A stretch of 64,000 nucleotides of DNA from BAIKAL-G1 sp943370385 (GTDB lineage: Bacteria > Cyanobacteriota > Cyanobacteriia > PCC-6307 > Cyanobiaceae): contig CALRQT020000005.1 in assembly GCA_943370385.1 (NCBI GenBank), forward strand, positions 186,001 through 250,000, in the 5' to 3' direction. Both the position numbers and the translations under genes were made by a program. Shown here piece after piece: positions 34,007 to 42,140 of this stretch (within the stretch, counting starts at the first letter, position 1; each line of letters starts with the position of its first letter). Below the pieces are notes generated by a model that had not been told where the DNA came from, ran no database searches, and saw only the letters and a program-made list of their open reading frames with translations.

Positions 34007-34689
34007 AGCTGTTGGTCGTAGAAGACGACCCACCCTTGCAGGCCGCCCTGCTGCGCCTGCTGGGGCAATGGGGCTACGCCACAGAGCACGCGTCCACCTC
34101 CGCCGAGGCTCTGGGCTGGCTGGAGCGCGAGCTGTTCGATCTGGTGCTGCTCGATCTTGGCCTGCCCGATCGCGACGGCCTGTCGCTCTGCCGTCAGCTG
34201 CGCTGCCTGAGCCGCCATCAGCCGCTGGTGTTGATGCTCACCGCCCGCGACGGCCGCTCCGACAAGGTGCGGGGCTTTGAGGAGGGGGCCGACGACTATG
34301 TGGTCAAACCCTTCGATCCGGAGCTGTTGCGCGCCCGGTTGCAGGCCCTGTTGCGCCGCGCCCATCGGCCGCTGCAGCACGAGCTGGTGTTCGGACCGCT
34401 GCGCCTGGTGGCCGGCCAGACCAACGCCGCTGTGAACGGCACCTCCCTGGAACTCACGCGCAAGGAAGCGCTGCTTCTCGAGCAGCTGCTGCGGGCCGCC
34501 GGCGACAGCCTCAGCAAGGGACAGCTGCTGCACGGCATCGGCGATGGCCGCCGCGAAGTGGGCGAGGACGCCCTGCGCGCCCACATGCGCAACCTGCGCC
34601 AGAAGCTGACGGGTGCCGGCTGCCATCCCAACCTGATTGAAACGGTGTATGGCGTTGGCTACCGGCTCAATCCCACGGTTTCCTGCTGA
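34003..34689 (+). CDS. OmpR/PhoB-family response regulator
   Basis: 228 residues. Receiver domain: acidic pair in VVEDDPP, phospho-acceptor Asp in LVLLDLGLPDRDG (~51), Thr in LMLTARDG and Lys in YVVKPFDPE. The winged-helix DNA-binding domain (~130-225) has LTRKEALLLEQLL, DALRAHMRNLRQKL and LIETVYGVGYRL. ATGA overlap with the CDF gene and ~40-bp overlap with the kinase gene mark it as part of the metal operon. A candidate direct-repeat target is seen at 36044-36062. Confidence 0.92.
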   Translation: MKLLVVEDDPPLQAALLRLLGQWGYATEHASTSAEALGWLERELFDLVLLDLGLPDRDGLSLCRQLRCLSRHQPLVLMLTARDGRSDKVRGFEEGADDYVVKPFDPELLRARLQALLRRAHRPLQHELVFGPLRLVAGQTNAAVNGTSLELTRKEALLLEQLLRAAGDSLSKGQLLHGIGDGRREVGEDALRAHMRNLRQKLTGAGCHPNLIETVYGVGYRLNPTVSC

Positions 34690-36022
34690 TCCATTGCCAC
34701 CTGATCCATTGCAGCTCAGGCGCCGCCTGGCCTTGCAGGGAGGGGGGTTTGCGCTGCTGCTGCTGGCGGCGTTCTCCGGCTCGCTCTACTGGGGGATCGC
34801 CAGCCAGCGCCAGGAAGATCAGCGCACCGAACTGCGCCAGCTGGCGGGCAGTGCAGCGGCCCAGCTGCCGCTGATCGCCCACGAGACGCGCGAGGCGGAG
34901 GGCCACGCCAAGTTCCGCGCCGGGCCCCGGCTGATCGACTCTCCAGCCCTGCAGCAGCAACGGCTGCAATGGTTCGATGCCCAGGGGGCCCTGCTCAGCG
35001 AGCAGGGCGGCCTCACCGTGCCTTCCCTGCCAGATCAGCCGGGTGGCGCTCTGGCATCCGCCCGCGGGATCCGTGTCCCCAGTCGGGCGCTCTGGCAGCG
35101 CTGGCCCGGAGGAATGAGCCTCTGGCAGCCGGTCGACAGCCAGATCTCCGGACGCCGTCAGCAGCAGCGGCTCGGCTATGTGCGGGTGGCCCTCTCCGAT
35201 CAGGCCGCCCGGGCCGATCTGTCCCGGCTCAAGCGCGGGCTGCTGCTGGGCGGTGTCGTCACGGTGCTGGCGGCGTTGCTGGTGGGCCGCCGCATGCTGC
35301 GGATGGCCTTTCTCCCCCTGCAGCGCCAGGTGAGCGCCTTGCAACGGTTCACCGCCGACGCCTCGCACGAACTGCGCCACCCGCTCACCGCCCTGCGCAC
35401 CCAGCTGGCGGCGGTGCCTCCGGAGCTGCGCCGGCAGCCGGCCCTGGCCTGGGATGAGCTCGACGGCCTCAGCCGCCGCATGGGCGAGCTGCTCGACGAT
35501 CTGCTGCTACTCGCCCGCCAGGAGCAGGCCGGCCTGGACGGGCCGCTGGCTCCGGCGGAGCTGCAGGATTTCGATCTGCTGGAGCTGCTGGAAGACCTGC
35601 TCCGCTGTTACGCGCCCCAGGCGGCCGCCCGTGCCGTCCGCCTTGCGCTCAGCCCAGACCCGGCAACCCAGAGCGTCCCCTTCCATGGACAGAGCGAGCC
35701 GCTGCTGCGGCTGTTCACCAACCTGCTCCTCAATGCCATCCGCCACAGCCCTGAGGGGGGCACGGTGTCGCTGCAGGTGAGCAGGGCAGGTCGTCTGATC
35801 CGGGTGACGGTTGCAGACCAGGGCCCTGGCATCCCCCTGCAGGACCACGAGCAGGTGTTCGAGCGTTTCTGGAGCGGCGCCGACCGCGGCGGTCACAGCG
35901 GCCTGGGCCTGGCGATCGGCCGCGCCATCGCCCGCCGCCACGGCGGCGACCTGCGCCTGGGCGAGAGCCGGGCGGGCCGCTGCGAGCTGGTGGTGGAGCT
36001 GCCCGCCATGGACGCTCCATGA
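34649..36022 (+). CDS. Sensor histidine kinase of the metal-island two-component system
   Basis: About 457 residues; ATG 34649 and TTG 34637 are both possible starts, inside the end of the regulator gene. Helix 1 (FALLLLAAFSGSLYWG) and helix 2 (LLLGGVVTVLAALLVG) flank a ~150-residue periplasmic sensor. The kinase core has the H-box ASHELRHPLTALRTQL (Arg-His where Arg-Thr is usual), N-box NLLLNAIRHSPEGG, G1 ADQGPGIPL and G2 HSGLGLAIGRAIARRHGG. The ligand is unknown, probably a metal or redox cue given the neighbours. Confidence 0.88.
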   Translation: MALATGSIPRFPADPLPPDPLQLRRRLALQGGGFALLLLAAFSGSLYWGIASQRQEDQRTELRQLAGSAAAQLPLIAHETREAEGHAKFRAGPRLIDSPALQQQRLQWFDAQGALLSEQGGLTVPSLPDQPGGALASARGIRVPSRALWQRWPGGMSLWQPVDSQISGRRQQQRLGYVRVALSDQAARADLSRLKRGLLLGGVVTVLAALLVGRRMLRMAFLPLQRQVSALQRFTADASHELRHPLTALRTQLAAVPPELRRQPALAWDELDGLSRRMGELLDDLLLLARQEQAGLDGPLAPAELQDFDLLELLEDLLRCYAPQAAARAVRLALSPDPATQSVPFHGQSEPLLRLFTNLLLNAIRHSPEGGTVSLQVSRAGRLIRVTVADQGPGIPLQDHEQVFERFWSGADRGGHSGLGLAIGRAIARRHGGDLRLGESRAGRCELVVELPAMDAP

Positions 36023-36043
36023 AGCGTCACCTGTGCCAGAAAC

Positions 36044-36062
36044 CTCATGACTTTTTCATGAG
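36044..36062 (+). promoter_or_regulatory. TCATGA direct/inverted repeat upstream of the TMEM165 gene
   Basis: CTCATGA-CTTTT-TCATGAG gives two TCATGA units at 11-bp phasing, 20 nt before the ATG at 36083 and just after the kinase gene. The 11-bp spacing is what OmpR/PhoB-type regulators usually read, so it could be a site for the adjacent regulator. It is also a perfect 7-bp inverted repeat, so it could form a hairpin. Confidence 0.4.
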
Positions 36063-36082
36063 CTCTGCCGCACCCTCAAGCG

Positions 36083-36736
36083 ATGAGCGCACCTTTTCCT
36101 TCCGATCCGGGTGTGGCGGCCTTCGGGGCCAGCCTCACCGCCATCACCCTGGCCGAACTGGGTGACAAGACCTTCTTCATGGCGCTGATCCTGGCGGCGC
36201 GCCACCGCGGCCGGTACGTGTTCATCGGCGCCTTCACGGCGCTCACCGCTGTCACCCTGCTCTCGCTGGGGCTGGGCTATGGCCTGCGGGAGCTGTTGCC
36301 GCCCACGGTGGTGCCCTGGCTGGCAGCCGTGCTGTTCCTGGGCTTCGGCCTGAAGCTGCTGGTCGATGCCCAGGGCATGCGGGCCGATGAGGCGGACGAG
36401 GAAGAGCAGGAAGCTGAGCAGGCGATCAACGAGGCCGAGAGCCGCCGCCGCATCAGCACCACCTGGGCGGTGATCTGGGAAGCCTTCGTGCTGGTGTTCC
36501 TCGCCGAGCTGGGCGATCGCACCCAGTTCACCACCATCTTTCTGGCCACGGCACCTGCCTTCACGTTCGCCGGGCTGCTGGCCGGCACCCTGCTCGGGCA
36601 TGCCCTGGTTACCTGGCTGGCGGTGGGCGCCGGCAAGTGGATCGGCGGCCGCATCAGCGAGAAACTGCTCTATCGGCTCAGCGGTGGCCTGTTCCTTGTG
36701 TTCGGCCTGTTCTCGCTCAAGCAGGCCCTGGGTTGA
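36083..36736 (+). CDS. TMEM165/GDT1 (UPF0016) family Mn/Ca exporter, Mnx-like
   Basis: 217 residues, about six helices in two repeats, each with the family signature ExGD(K/R)T: ITLAELGDKTFFMALILAAR near residue 27 and VFLAELGDRTQFTTIFLATA near 140. An acidic cytoplasmic loop (RADEADEEEQEAEQAINEAE) separates the repeats. Cyanobacterial members (Mnx) export manganese from the cytosol, into the thylakoid lumen or periplasm. It lies between a metal two-component system and a second CDF gene, consistent with Mn or divalent-metal homeostasis. Confidence 0.9.
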   Translation: MSAPFPSDPGVAAFGASLTAITLAELGDKTFFMALILAARHRGRYVFIGAFTALTAVTLLSLGLGYGLRELLPPTVVPWLAAVLFLGFGLKLLVDAQGMRADEADEEEQEAEQAINEAESRRRISTTWAVIWEAFVLVFLAELGDRTQFTTIFLATAPAFTFAGLLAGTLLGHALVTWLAVGAGKWIGGRISEKLLYRLSGGLFLVFGLFSLKQALG

Positions 36737-36758
36737 CTGAGGTCTGCTGACGAGCCCG

Positions 36759-37667
36759 ATGGTGTTTGCCTCTCCCCGCCACTTCATGCTCCTGTCGGTG
36801 GCCGCTGCGGTGGCCACCATCGTTCTCAAGACCTGGGCCTGGCGCCTGACCGGTTCGGTAGGCCTGCTCTCCGATGCAATGGAGTCGGGGGTGAATCTGG
36901 TGGCGGCGCTCGGTGCCTTCTGGGCGCTGACGCTGGCGGCCAAGCCAGCCGATCGCACCCATCACTACGGCCATTTCAAGGCCGAATACTTCTCCAGCGG
37001 TCTGGAGAGCGTGCTGATCGTGGCGGCGGCCGTGGCGATCATTCATGCCGCCATCGGCCGTTTGCAGGAGCCCCAGCCGCTGGAGCAAGTGGGCCTCGGC
37101 CTGGCCATCTCCCTGCTGGCGACGGCCCTCAACGGCCTGGTGGCCTGGGTGTTGCTGAAAGCTGCCAACCGCTTTCATTCGATCACCCTCCGCGCCGATG
37201 CCCATCACCTGCTGACCGACGTCTGGACCTCCACGGGCGTTGTGGTGGGGATCGGCCTCGTGAAGCTGACGGGATGGACGATCCTTGACCCCCTGATTGC
37301 GATCGCGGTGGCGGTCAACATCATCATCACGGGCTGGAAGATGTTGCATGAGACCGCCTCAGGTCTGCTGGATCGCTCCCTGCCGGAAGAGGAGCAACAC
37401 CAGCTGGAGCAGTTGCTGGCCGCCCGAACAACAGACGAGATCCGTTTTCATGCCCTGCGCACCCGTGTGGCAGGTTCGCGGCGCTTCGTGTCGCTGCATG
37501 TGCTGGTTCCCGGCGGCTGGACCGTGCAGCAGGGGCATGACCTGTGTGAGCAGCTGGAGCAGGAGATCGCCACGACCCTCACCCGCACCCATGTGCTGAC
37601 CCATCTCGAGCCGATCGAAGATCCCAGCTCCTGGGATGACCAGAACTTCCGCTGGGAGCAGGGCTGA
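36759..37667 (+). CDS. CDF-family cation efflux pump, FieF/MMT1-type
   Basis: 302 residues. Helix II has GSVGLLSDAMESGVNLVAA (DxxxS site) and helix V has LRADAHHLLTDVWTSTGVVV (HHxxxD), followed by a cytosolic domain (IRFHALRTRVAGSRRFVSLH, HVLVPGGWTVQQGHDLCEQL). The DxxxD/HHxxD type in subfamily MMT1/FieF usually carries Fe, Mn or Zn. It starts 22 bp after the TMEM165 gene. Different from the CzcD-type CDF upstream. Confidence 0.9.
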   Translation: MVFASPRHFMLLSVAAAVATIVLKTWAWRLTGSVGLLSDAMESGVNLVAALGAFWALTLAAKPADRTHHYGHFKAEYFSSGLESVLIVAAAVAIIHAAIGRLQEPQPLEQVGLGLAISLLATALNGLVAWVLLKAANRFHSITLRADAHHLLTDVWTSTGVVVGIGLVKLTGWTILDPLIAIAVAVNIIITGWKMLHETASGLLDRSLPEEEQHQLEQLLAARTTDEIRFHALRTRVAGSRRFVSLHVLVPGGWTVQQGHDLCEQLEQEIATTLTRTHVLTHLEPIEDPSSWDDQNFRWEQG

Positions 37668-37728
37668 GCCTCTGCAGCCCTTGCCCTGACCAGACATGGG
37701 TGCTTCGTCCTGAATCCCATTCCCCACC

Positions 37729-38259
37729 ATGGCCCGCCCCTACCAACCCTCCCTGCTGCGCCTGCTGCATGGCGCCACCGCCCTGCTGGTTCCGCTGGCC
37801 TGGCTCACGGGCCTGCTCGTTTACTCCGACTACGACGGACGGTTCGGACGGCTGCCGTTGACGCTCCCAGGTGAATGGATCGACATTCACGGCACGATGG
37901 GCGTGCTGCTGTGGCCGATCGCGCTGCTGTTCGGCCTCTATGCCCTCACCGCCGGCCGGGCACGGTTGCGGCAGCCCGCCAATGCCATCGCGCTGCTGGC
38001 GTTGGTTCTGGCCGTGGGCAGCGGCAAGCTGATGGAGGAAGACTGGCTGCGGGACGGCCAGTTCCAGCACGCGGTCTACAGCGTTCACCTGTTGGCGTGG
38101 CTGCTGATCGCCCTCGCGGTCGCCCTGCATGTCGCTGCGGTGCTGCGGCGTGGTGGCTGGCCGCTCGCCCGGTCGATGGCCAGCGTTCAGGTGCGCGCAG
38201 GAGATCTTCCCGGCCAGTGGTTCGGTCAGATCCGCAGGTCTTTCAAGGCCGGCCGCTGA
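37729..38259 (+). CDS. Cytochrome b561-like membrane protein
   Basis: 176 residues with four hydrophobic helices and His residues placed for b-type haem: RLLHGATALLVPLAWLTGLL, DIHGTMGVLLWPIALLF and AVYSVHLLAWLLIALAVALH. This fits the cytochrome b/b561 domain family of membrane electron carriers. The partner is not visible. Separated from the CDF gene by ~60 bp and followed by a terminator, it may be the last gene of the metal operon. Confidence 0.8.
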   Translation: MARPYQPSLLRLLHGATALLVPLAWLTGLLVYSDYDGRFGRLPLTLPGEWIDIHGTMGVLLWPIALLFGLYALTAGRARLRQPANAIALLALVLAVGSGKLMEEDWLRDGQFQHAVYSVHLLAWLLIALAVALHVAAVLRRGGWPLARSMASVQVRAGDLPGQWFGQIRRSFKAGR

Positions 38260-38325
38260 GACAGCCACGCCGGTATCTGCAGCTGTCATTGGCTATCCCC
38301 GTTGGCGCACGGACGTCCACACAAC

Positions 38326-38354
38326 AAAGCCCGGAGCGTTGGCCCCGGGCGTTT
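38326..38354 (+). terminator. Rho-independent-like terminator
   Basis: AAA-GCCCGG, an ~10-nt loop, CCGGGC-GTTT. It lies ~70 nt after the cytochrome b stop. The short A-run and T-run on either side would allow bidirectional use. Confidence 0.6.
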
Positions 38355-38797
38355 GCCTCCTCAGCCGTGGCGTTGTCCCCTGGGATCGGGCCCAAGGGGG
38401 TCGGGCGCAACTGTGCGTGGTTGGTGCTGATGTCAGCCTGATCGTCAGATCAGAAGGTCTTTGGTTGTGGGGCGGAGCTGCCGGCGCTGGCACCTGGGGC
38501 CAGGTGTCCATCGGGACGTTCCATGGGGTCCGGGGCACCTCAGGCGGTGCAGTGGACGGCGTGTGTCCCCTCCAGGAAAAGGCACGCCAGGAACATCAGT
38601 GATCCGTCGAGAGTGTTGGAGCAGGGGCCGGATCGTCAGCGCGCTCCTCGCTGCTGCTCAGGGGGGGGTGTCGTCCATCAATGGAGCCTCCGAATCCCGT
38701 TGCAGCCACGATGGGCCCGCCCAGCGGTGCCAGCAAGGGCCGCAGTCCATTCGACACCGGTCTTCACCGGGGGCAACAGGGGTTCATGAAGTGGGCT
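38355..38797. other. Spacer without a supported gene
   Basis: I see no coding frame with protein-like composition in these ~440 bp between the cytochrome b terminator and the beta-lactamase stop. A few overlapping short frames exist on both strands but are Arg/Gly-rich shadows. Confidence 0.4.
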
Positions 38798-39649
38798 TCA
38801 TGGCGCAAGGACAGGCCCCCTTGGCGGTGTTGGCAGGATCCCCAGGGCCTGCAGGCTGCTGCGGCCCAGCTGCTCCCTTTTGGAGGCATCGGCAGCGCCG
38901 GCCATGGCGATGTTGAGGGCGAAGGGGGTGATCTGGTCCCCCTTCTGCACCCAGCCAACCCACCAGCCCACACCGGCCCCCGGGGCGTTCTGCCAGCCGG
39001 TCTTGGCATGCAGGCTCCAGCCAGGGCCGCTGTCCACCCGCGTGATCTCGGCCACCTGCCGCTGCGCCTGAGCCGGGAACGGCAGAGTCTGGTGGGCCAG
39101 GCGCGAGAGGAAGCGGGTCTGCTCCACGGCGCTGATCGCCAGCGGCCCGCGCAGCCAGAAGGTCGTGACGTCGCTGCCGATCTGCTGGTTGCCGTACCCG
39201 AGTCGCACGATCGCCTCGCCCATCCGTTGCAGGCCGATGCGCCGGGCAAGCTCCTGATATAGCGGCACGTTGGACACCTTCATGGCACCGCGCAACCCCA
39301 TTGGCTCAAGCCACTCGCGCATGAAAGGGTTGGCATCCCCGGTGTAAGGAATCACCTCATCGACGCTGCGCACGGCGCCCATCGACAGGCCGATCAGGGC
39401 GTTGGCGATCTTGAAGGTGGAGGCCGGAGAGAAGCGCTGCGCGGCGCGGCGCTGGTTGTGACCGCGCAGCTCCCCGCTGCGTTCATCCAGCAGCACGAAG
39501 GTTCCCTCCACACCTGCCTGGCGGAACAGGGCTGCCACGGCCAGCTCCTCACGCCAGGGTTCAGCGGGAGCGGCAGCGGTCACTGAAGCGGCAGCAGAAG
39601 CGGGCAGGGCCAGCAGTGCCACCGCCAGCAGGGTGCGTGGCGTGCCCAT
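38798..39649 (-). CDS. Class D (OXA-type) beta-lactamase
   Basis: 283 residues from ATG 39649, with a signal peptide (MGTPRTLLAVALLALPASAA). Class D motifs in order: active-site SPASTFKIANALI (SxxK), KVSNVPLYQELARRIG (SxV), VRLGYGNQQIG (YGN) and LHAKTGWQ (KTG), followed by GWWVGWVQKG. The spacing matches known OXA enzymes, and it would hydrolyse penicillin-type beta-lactams in the periplasm. Such genes occur in environmental bacteria and need not imply clinical resistance. Confidence 0.9.
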   Translation of the reverse strand: MGTPRTLLAVALLALPASAAASVTAAAPAEPWREELAVAALFRQAGVEGTFVLLDERSGELRGHNQRRAAQRFSPASTFKIANALIGLSMGAVRSVDEVIPYTGDANPFMREWLEPMGLRGAMKVSNVPLYQELARRIGLQRMGEAIVRLGYGNQQIGSDVTTFWLRGPLAISAVEQTRFLSRLAHQTLPFPAQAQRQVAEITRVDSGPGWSLHAKTGWQNAPGAGVGWWVGWVQKGDQITPFALNIAMAGAADASKREQLGRSSLQALGILPTPPRGPVLAP

Positions 39650-39692
39650 GGGTTCGAGGTGGTGAGGGATGCCGTTCAGCCTCGCCCAGGCT

Positions 39693-40103
39693 TCATGGGA
39701 GCACGAGCAGCAGCAGGCGGTTGCCCTCCGGGTCGAGCAGCCAGGCCTCGGCGCCGAACGGTTCCTGCCGCGGCGGATCCCCCACGCTGGCGCCCAGCTC
39801 CAGGGCTGCTTCCAGCCAGGTGTGGAGCACGGCAAGGGCGCATGTCGCATCCGCCCTTCGTTGCAGGCAGAGGGCCAGACGACCCTGCTGCCGCGGCTGC
39901 GGCCGGCTTTTGGATGGGGCGTACAACTCCAACCAGCCATCGGCGGGCCACGGAACCCGCCAGTGGGTGCCGCTGAGGCCCGGCTGCGGCTCCACGTTCA
40001 GCAGAGCGCCATAGAACCGCGCCAGGGCAGCGGGATCATCAGCGGCCAGCACGAGCGAGCCGGTGATCGTGCCGGTGATGGCCGGGGCCTCGGGCTCTGC
40101 CAT
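39693..40103 (-). CDS. VOC-superfamily protein, paralogue of 18038-18460
   Basis: 136 residues. GSLVLAADDPAALARFYGAL, HWRVPWPADGWLELYAPSKS and PFGAEAWLLDPEGNRLLLLV closely follow the other VOC protein in this window. Single VOC unit, likely dimeric, ligand unknown. The N-terminus lacks the MPxQx repeats of the paralogue. It starts 6 nt after the stop side of the HicB-like gene on the same strand. Confidence 0.8.
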   Translation of the reverse strand: MAEPEAPAITGTITGSLVLAADDPAALARFYGALLNVEPQPGLSGTHWRVPWPADGWLELYAPSKSRPQPRQQGRLALCLQRRADATCALAVLHTWLEAALELGASVGDPPRQEPFGAEAWLLDPEGNRLLLLVLP

Positions 40104-40109
40104 CCCGGA

Positions 40110-40352
40110 TCAGCGGCAGAGAGCTGCTGGGCGTCCCACCGGCCGGATGCTGCTCACGGCAGCACCGGGGCCACGGCGCACGCGCACCCGAACCGTGTCA
40201 TGGGCTGGCCCCAGGTGTTCGATCAGGGCCTCGCGGGCCTCGTGCTGCAGCTCCTCCAGCGTCGGCGCGGTGATGCGGATGGGCAGGGACTCGGCCTGGG
40301 CCTCCAGGTGGCCGGGGCGCTCAGCCTCCAGGCGGAACACGACCTCTCGCAT
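40110..40352 (-). CDS. HicB-like small protein
   Basis: 80 residues from ATG 40352, which has a strong ribosome site AAGGAGAT. MREVVFRLEAERPGHLEAQA, then ESLPIRITAPTLEELQHEAR and EALIEHLGP resemble the partial RNase H-like fold of HicB antitoxins (a strand, then TLEEL..ea.eAl). No HicA toxin gene adjoins it, so this is an orphan or a solitary regulator. Confidence 0.6.
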   Translation of the reverse strand: MREVVFRLEAERPGHLEAQAESLPIRITAPTLEELQHEAREALIEHLGPAHDTVRVRVRRGPGAAVSSIRPVGRPAALCR

Positions 40353-40459
40353 GCGGGGGTATCTCCTTCTTTCCGGCTCCATCCTTGGGCTGCTGAGGCG
40401 AGAGCGCAGGTGCGGCCGGATACGGGGAACCGGCCCTGCGGGCACCTGCCTTTGCAGTG

Positions 40460-41005
40460 TCAGGAGAGCCAGCCTCGCCCAGAAGCCAACCTTGAGGCTT
40501 CCTGCACGGCCGTGATGCAGCGTTGGGTCCGGCGCTTGGCATCGTCCTGGCCCTGGGCGCGCAGCACGTAGCCCTCCAGCGCCTCCGGGGTTTCGATCAG
40601 TGCCAGTAGGCCTGTGGTGCGCGCACCGATCGAAGCATCAGTGAGCAGACGGCTCACCAGGCTGTGCTCCCACAGCTGATCCCCGGTGGAGCCGGGAGCG
40701 AACAGCTCCTGGCGCAGCACGCCCAGCAACGACTGCTTGAGGGCATCGAGCTGGCCCGGCCGCAGCCGGCGACTGTTAGGCAGGCCAGTTGCAGGGCCTG
40801 CCGGGATCGCGGCGGGGCTGTGCTCCACGCTCAAGCTCAGACCGGTGCCCGGCAGCCCCACGGTCGTGCGCGGCCCACCACTGCGGCTCACCGGGATGTT
40901 GAACGAGGCGCCGCGCCCGCCAACAGAGATCGAGCTCAAGCCCCCCTTGGCGAAATTGAAGCGGAGCGGGCCCAGGCGGGCGGAGCGGCGGAAGCGAAAG
41001 CTCAT
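40460..41005 (-). CDS. DUF4236 domain protein
   Basis: 181 residues from ATG 41005. The N-terminal ~55 residues are the DUF4236 domain: MSFRFRRSARLGPLRFNFAK, then GGLSSISVGGRGASFNIPV and PRTTVGLPGTGLSLS. The rest is helical with no recognised domain (RLRPGQLDALKQSLLGVLRQ, CITAVQEASRLASG). The function of DUF4236 is unknown; it is common on mobile elements and in defence regions. Confidence 0.82.
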   Translation of the reverse strand: MSFRFRRSARLGPLRFNFAKGGLSSISVGGRGASFNIPVSRSGGPRTTVGLPGTGLSLSVEHSPAAIPAGPATGLPNSRRLRPGQLDALKQSLLGVLRQELFAPGSTGDQLWEHSLVSRLLTDASIGARTTGLLALIETPEALEGYVLRAQGQDDAKRRTQRCITAVQEASRLASGRGWLS

Positions 41006-41010
41006 GGTGA

Positions 41011-41337
41011 TCAGCGGCTCTTGACGCAATAACTGCCGGAGCTGAACCAGCCCAGCGGGCAGGAGTTGCCGGTCTTCTGGATCGCCTCGCGGTCGTTGCT
41101 CGGGCTACTGACGCAGTAGTTGCCGGAGCCGTAGAAGCCCAGGGGGCAGCTGCTGCCGGTTTTCTCAAGGGCGCCGCGGGTGTTGTCGCTGGCGCTGGGC
41201 ACGCAGTAGCTGCCGGAGGCGTAGTAGCCGAGAGGGCACCCTCCCAATTTGGGGAGGGGGCGCACGGGCTGCTGGGCCAGGGCTGATCCGTTGGCAAAGG
41301 TGAGTGCAAGCGTCAGCAATAGCCAGGGTGGTTGCAT
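41011..41337 (-). CDS. Secreted protein with three Cys-containing repeats
   Basis: 108 residues from ATG 41337, which has GGAG upstream. A signal peptide (MQPPWLLLTLALTFANGSALA) is followed by three units of ~28 residues: CPLGYYASGSYCVPSASDN, CPLGFYGSGNYCVSSPSND and CPLGWFSSGSYCVKSR, each after a GG or KTG(S/N)S lead. Each unit has CPxG(Y/F/W)xxSGxYC, so the two Cys are probably a disulfide. Five nt separate it from the DUF4236 gene, so they are likely co-transcribed. Function unknown. Confidence 0.78.
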   Translation of the reverse strand: MQPPWLLLTLALTFANGSALAQQPVRPLPKLGGCPLGYYASGSYCVPSASDNTRGALEKTGSSCPLGFYGSGNYCVSSPSNDREAIQKTGNSCPLGWFSSGSYCVKSR

Positions 41338-41392
41338 CGTCTCTCCGAGGCGCAACTCAGGTTGCCTTGCCGGTGGGGGCAGCTGCAAATTG

Positions 41393-41407
41393 ATGCGCTC
41401 AGCGCAT
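41393..41407. promoter_or_regulatory. 15-bp palindrome ATGCGCT-C-AGCGCAT
   Basis: A perfect odd palindrome sits in the 74-bp divergent spacer between the Cys-repeat gene and the nuclease gene, four bases before ATG 41412. Its position fits an operator controlling both directions, or a translation-blocking hairpin if transcription starts upstream. Confidence 0.45.
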
Positions 41408-41411
41408 AGAA

Positions 41412-42077
41412 ATGGCAGGCACGCAGACTCCAGTGATGGCATTGCGCTGGCTGCCCCTGCTGTTGGTGCTGGCTGCTCTCCTGCCGGGGGCAGGGTCGGC
41501 CCAGGCCCTCAAGGGAGAGGTGCTCTCGATCGGTGACGGCGACACCATCCGCGTCCGCCAGGGTGGCCGGGCCATCACTATCCGGCTGGCCTGCATTGAT
41601 GCTCCCGAAACGGCCCAGAGCCCCTGGGGACAGCATGCACGGCGCTACCTGCAGCAGCGTCTGTCGATTGGCCGGGAGGTGACGCTCGAGGTCAAGACCA
41701 CCGACCGTTACGGGCGCACCGTTGCCGAGGTGATCAGCGACATCAACATCAACCTGGTGATGGTGGAAGACGGCCTGGCCTTCGCGTATCGGCAGTACCT
41801 GGGCGGATGTGACGCCAAGGAGTACCTGGATGCCGAATACCGCGCCAGCCGCCGTCGCTTCGGGGTCTGGCAGGTGCCGGGAGGCATCACCCGCCCCTGG
41901 GACTTCCGCCGTGGGCGTAGCGCTGCGGTGATCCCGGATGGCACCACCCCAGGCGGGCGGCGCTATCGCTGCAAGGAGATCAGCTCCTATGCCCGCGCCC
42001 AGGAGCTACTGCGGCAGGGGCACACCTATCTGGACAGCAACGGAGATGGGCAGGCCTGCGAGAGCCTGAAGCACTAA
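41412..42077 (+). CDS. Secreted staphylococcal-nuclease-like protein with excalibur domain
   Basis: 221 residues (ATG 41412, or 41436, which gives a cleaner signal peptide). The SNase core has GEVLSIGDGDTIRVRQGGRA, RLACIDAPETAQSPWG, TTDRYGRTVAEVISD and NLVMVEDGLAFAYRQYLGGC, giving the Asp, Arg and Glu catalytic set. The C-terminal excalibur motif (DSNGDGQACE) binds calcium. It would degrade extracellular nucleic acids. Confidence 0.88.
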   Translation: MAGTQTPVMALRWLPLLLVLAALLPGAGSAQALKGEVLSIGDGDTIRVRQGGRAITIRLACIDAPETAQSPWGQHARRYLQQRLSIGREVTLEVKTTDRYGRTVAEVISDININLVMVEDGLAFAYRQYLGGCDAKEYLDAEYRASRRRFGVWQVPGGITRPWDFRRGRSAAVIPDGTTPGGRRYRCKEISSYARAQELLRQGHTYLDSNGDGQACESLKH

Positions 42078-42140
42078 CGCTGGTCTGCTGGACCGGCCTG
42101 GATGCACTGCCTACCTTGGCCGCGGTGCCCTGGCCCACCT

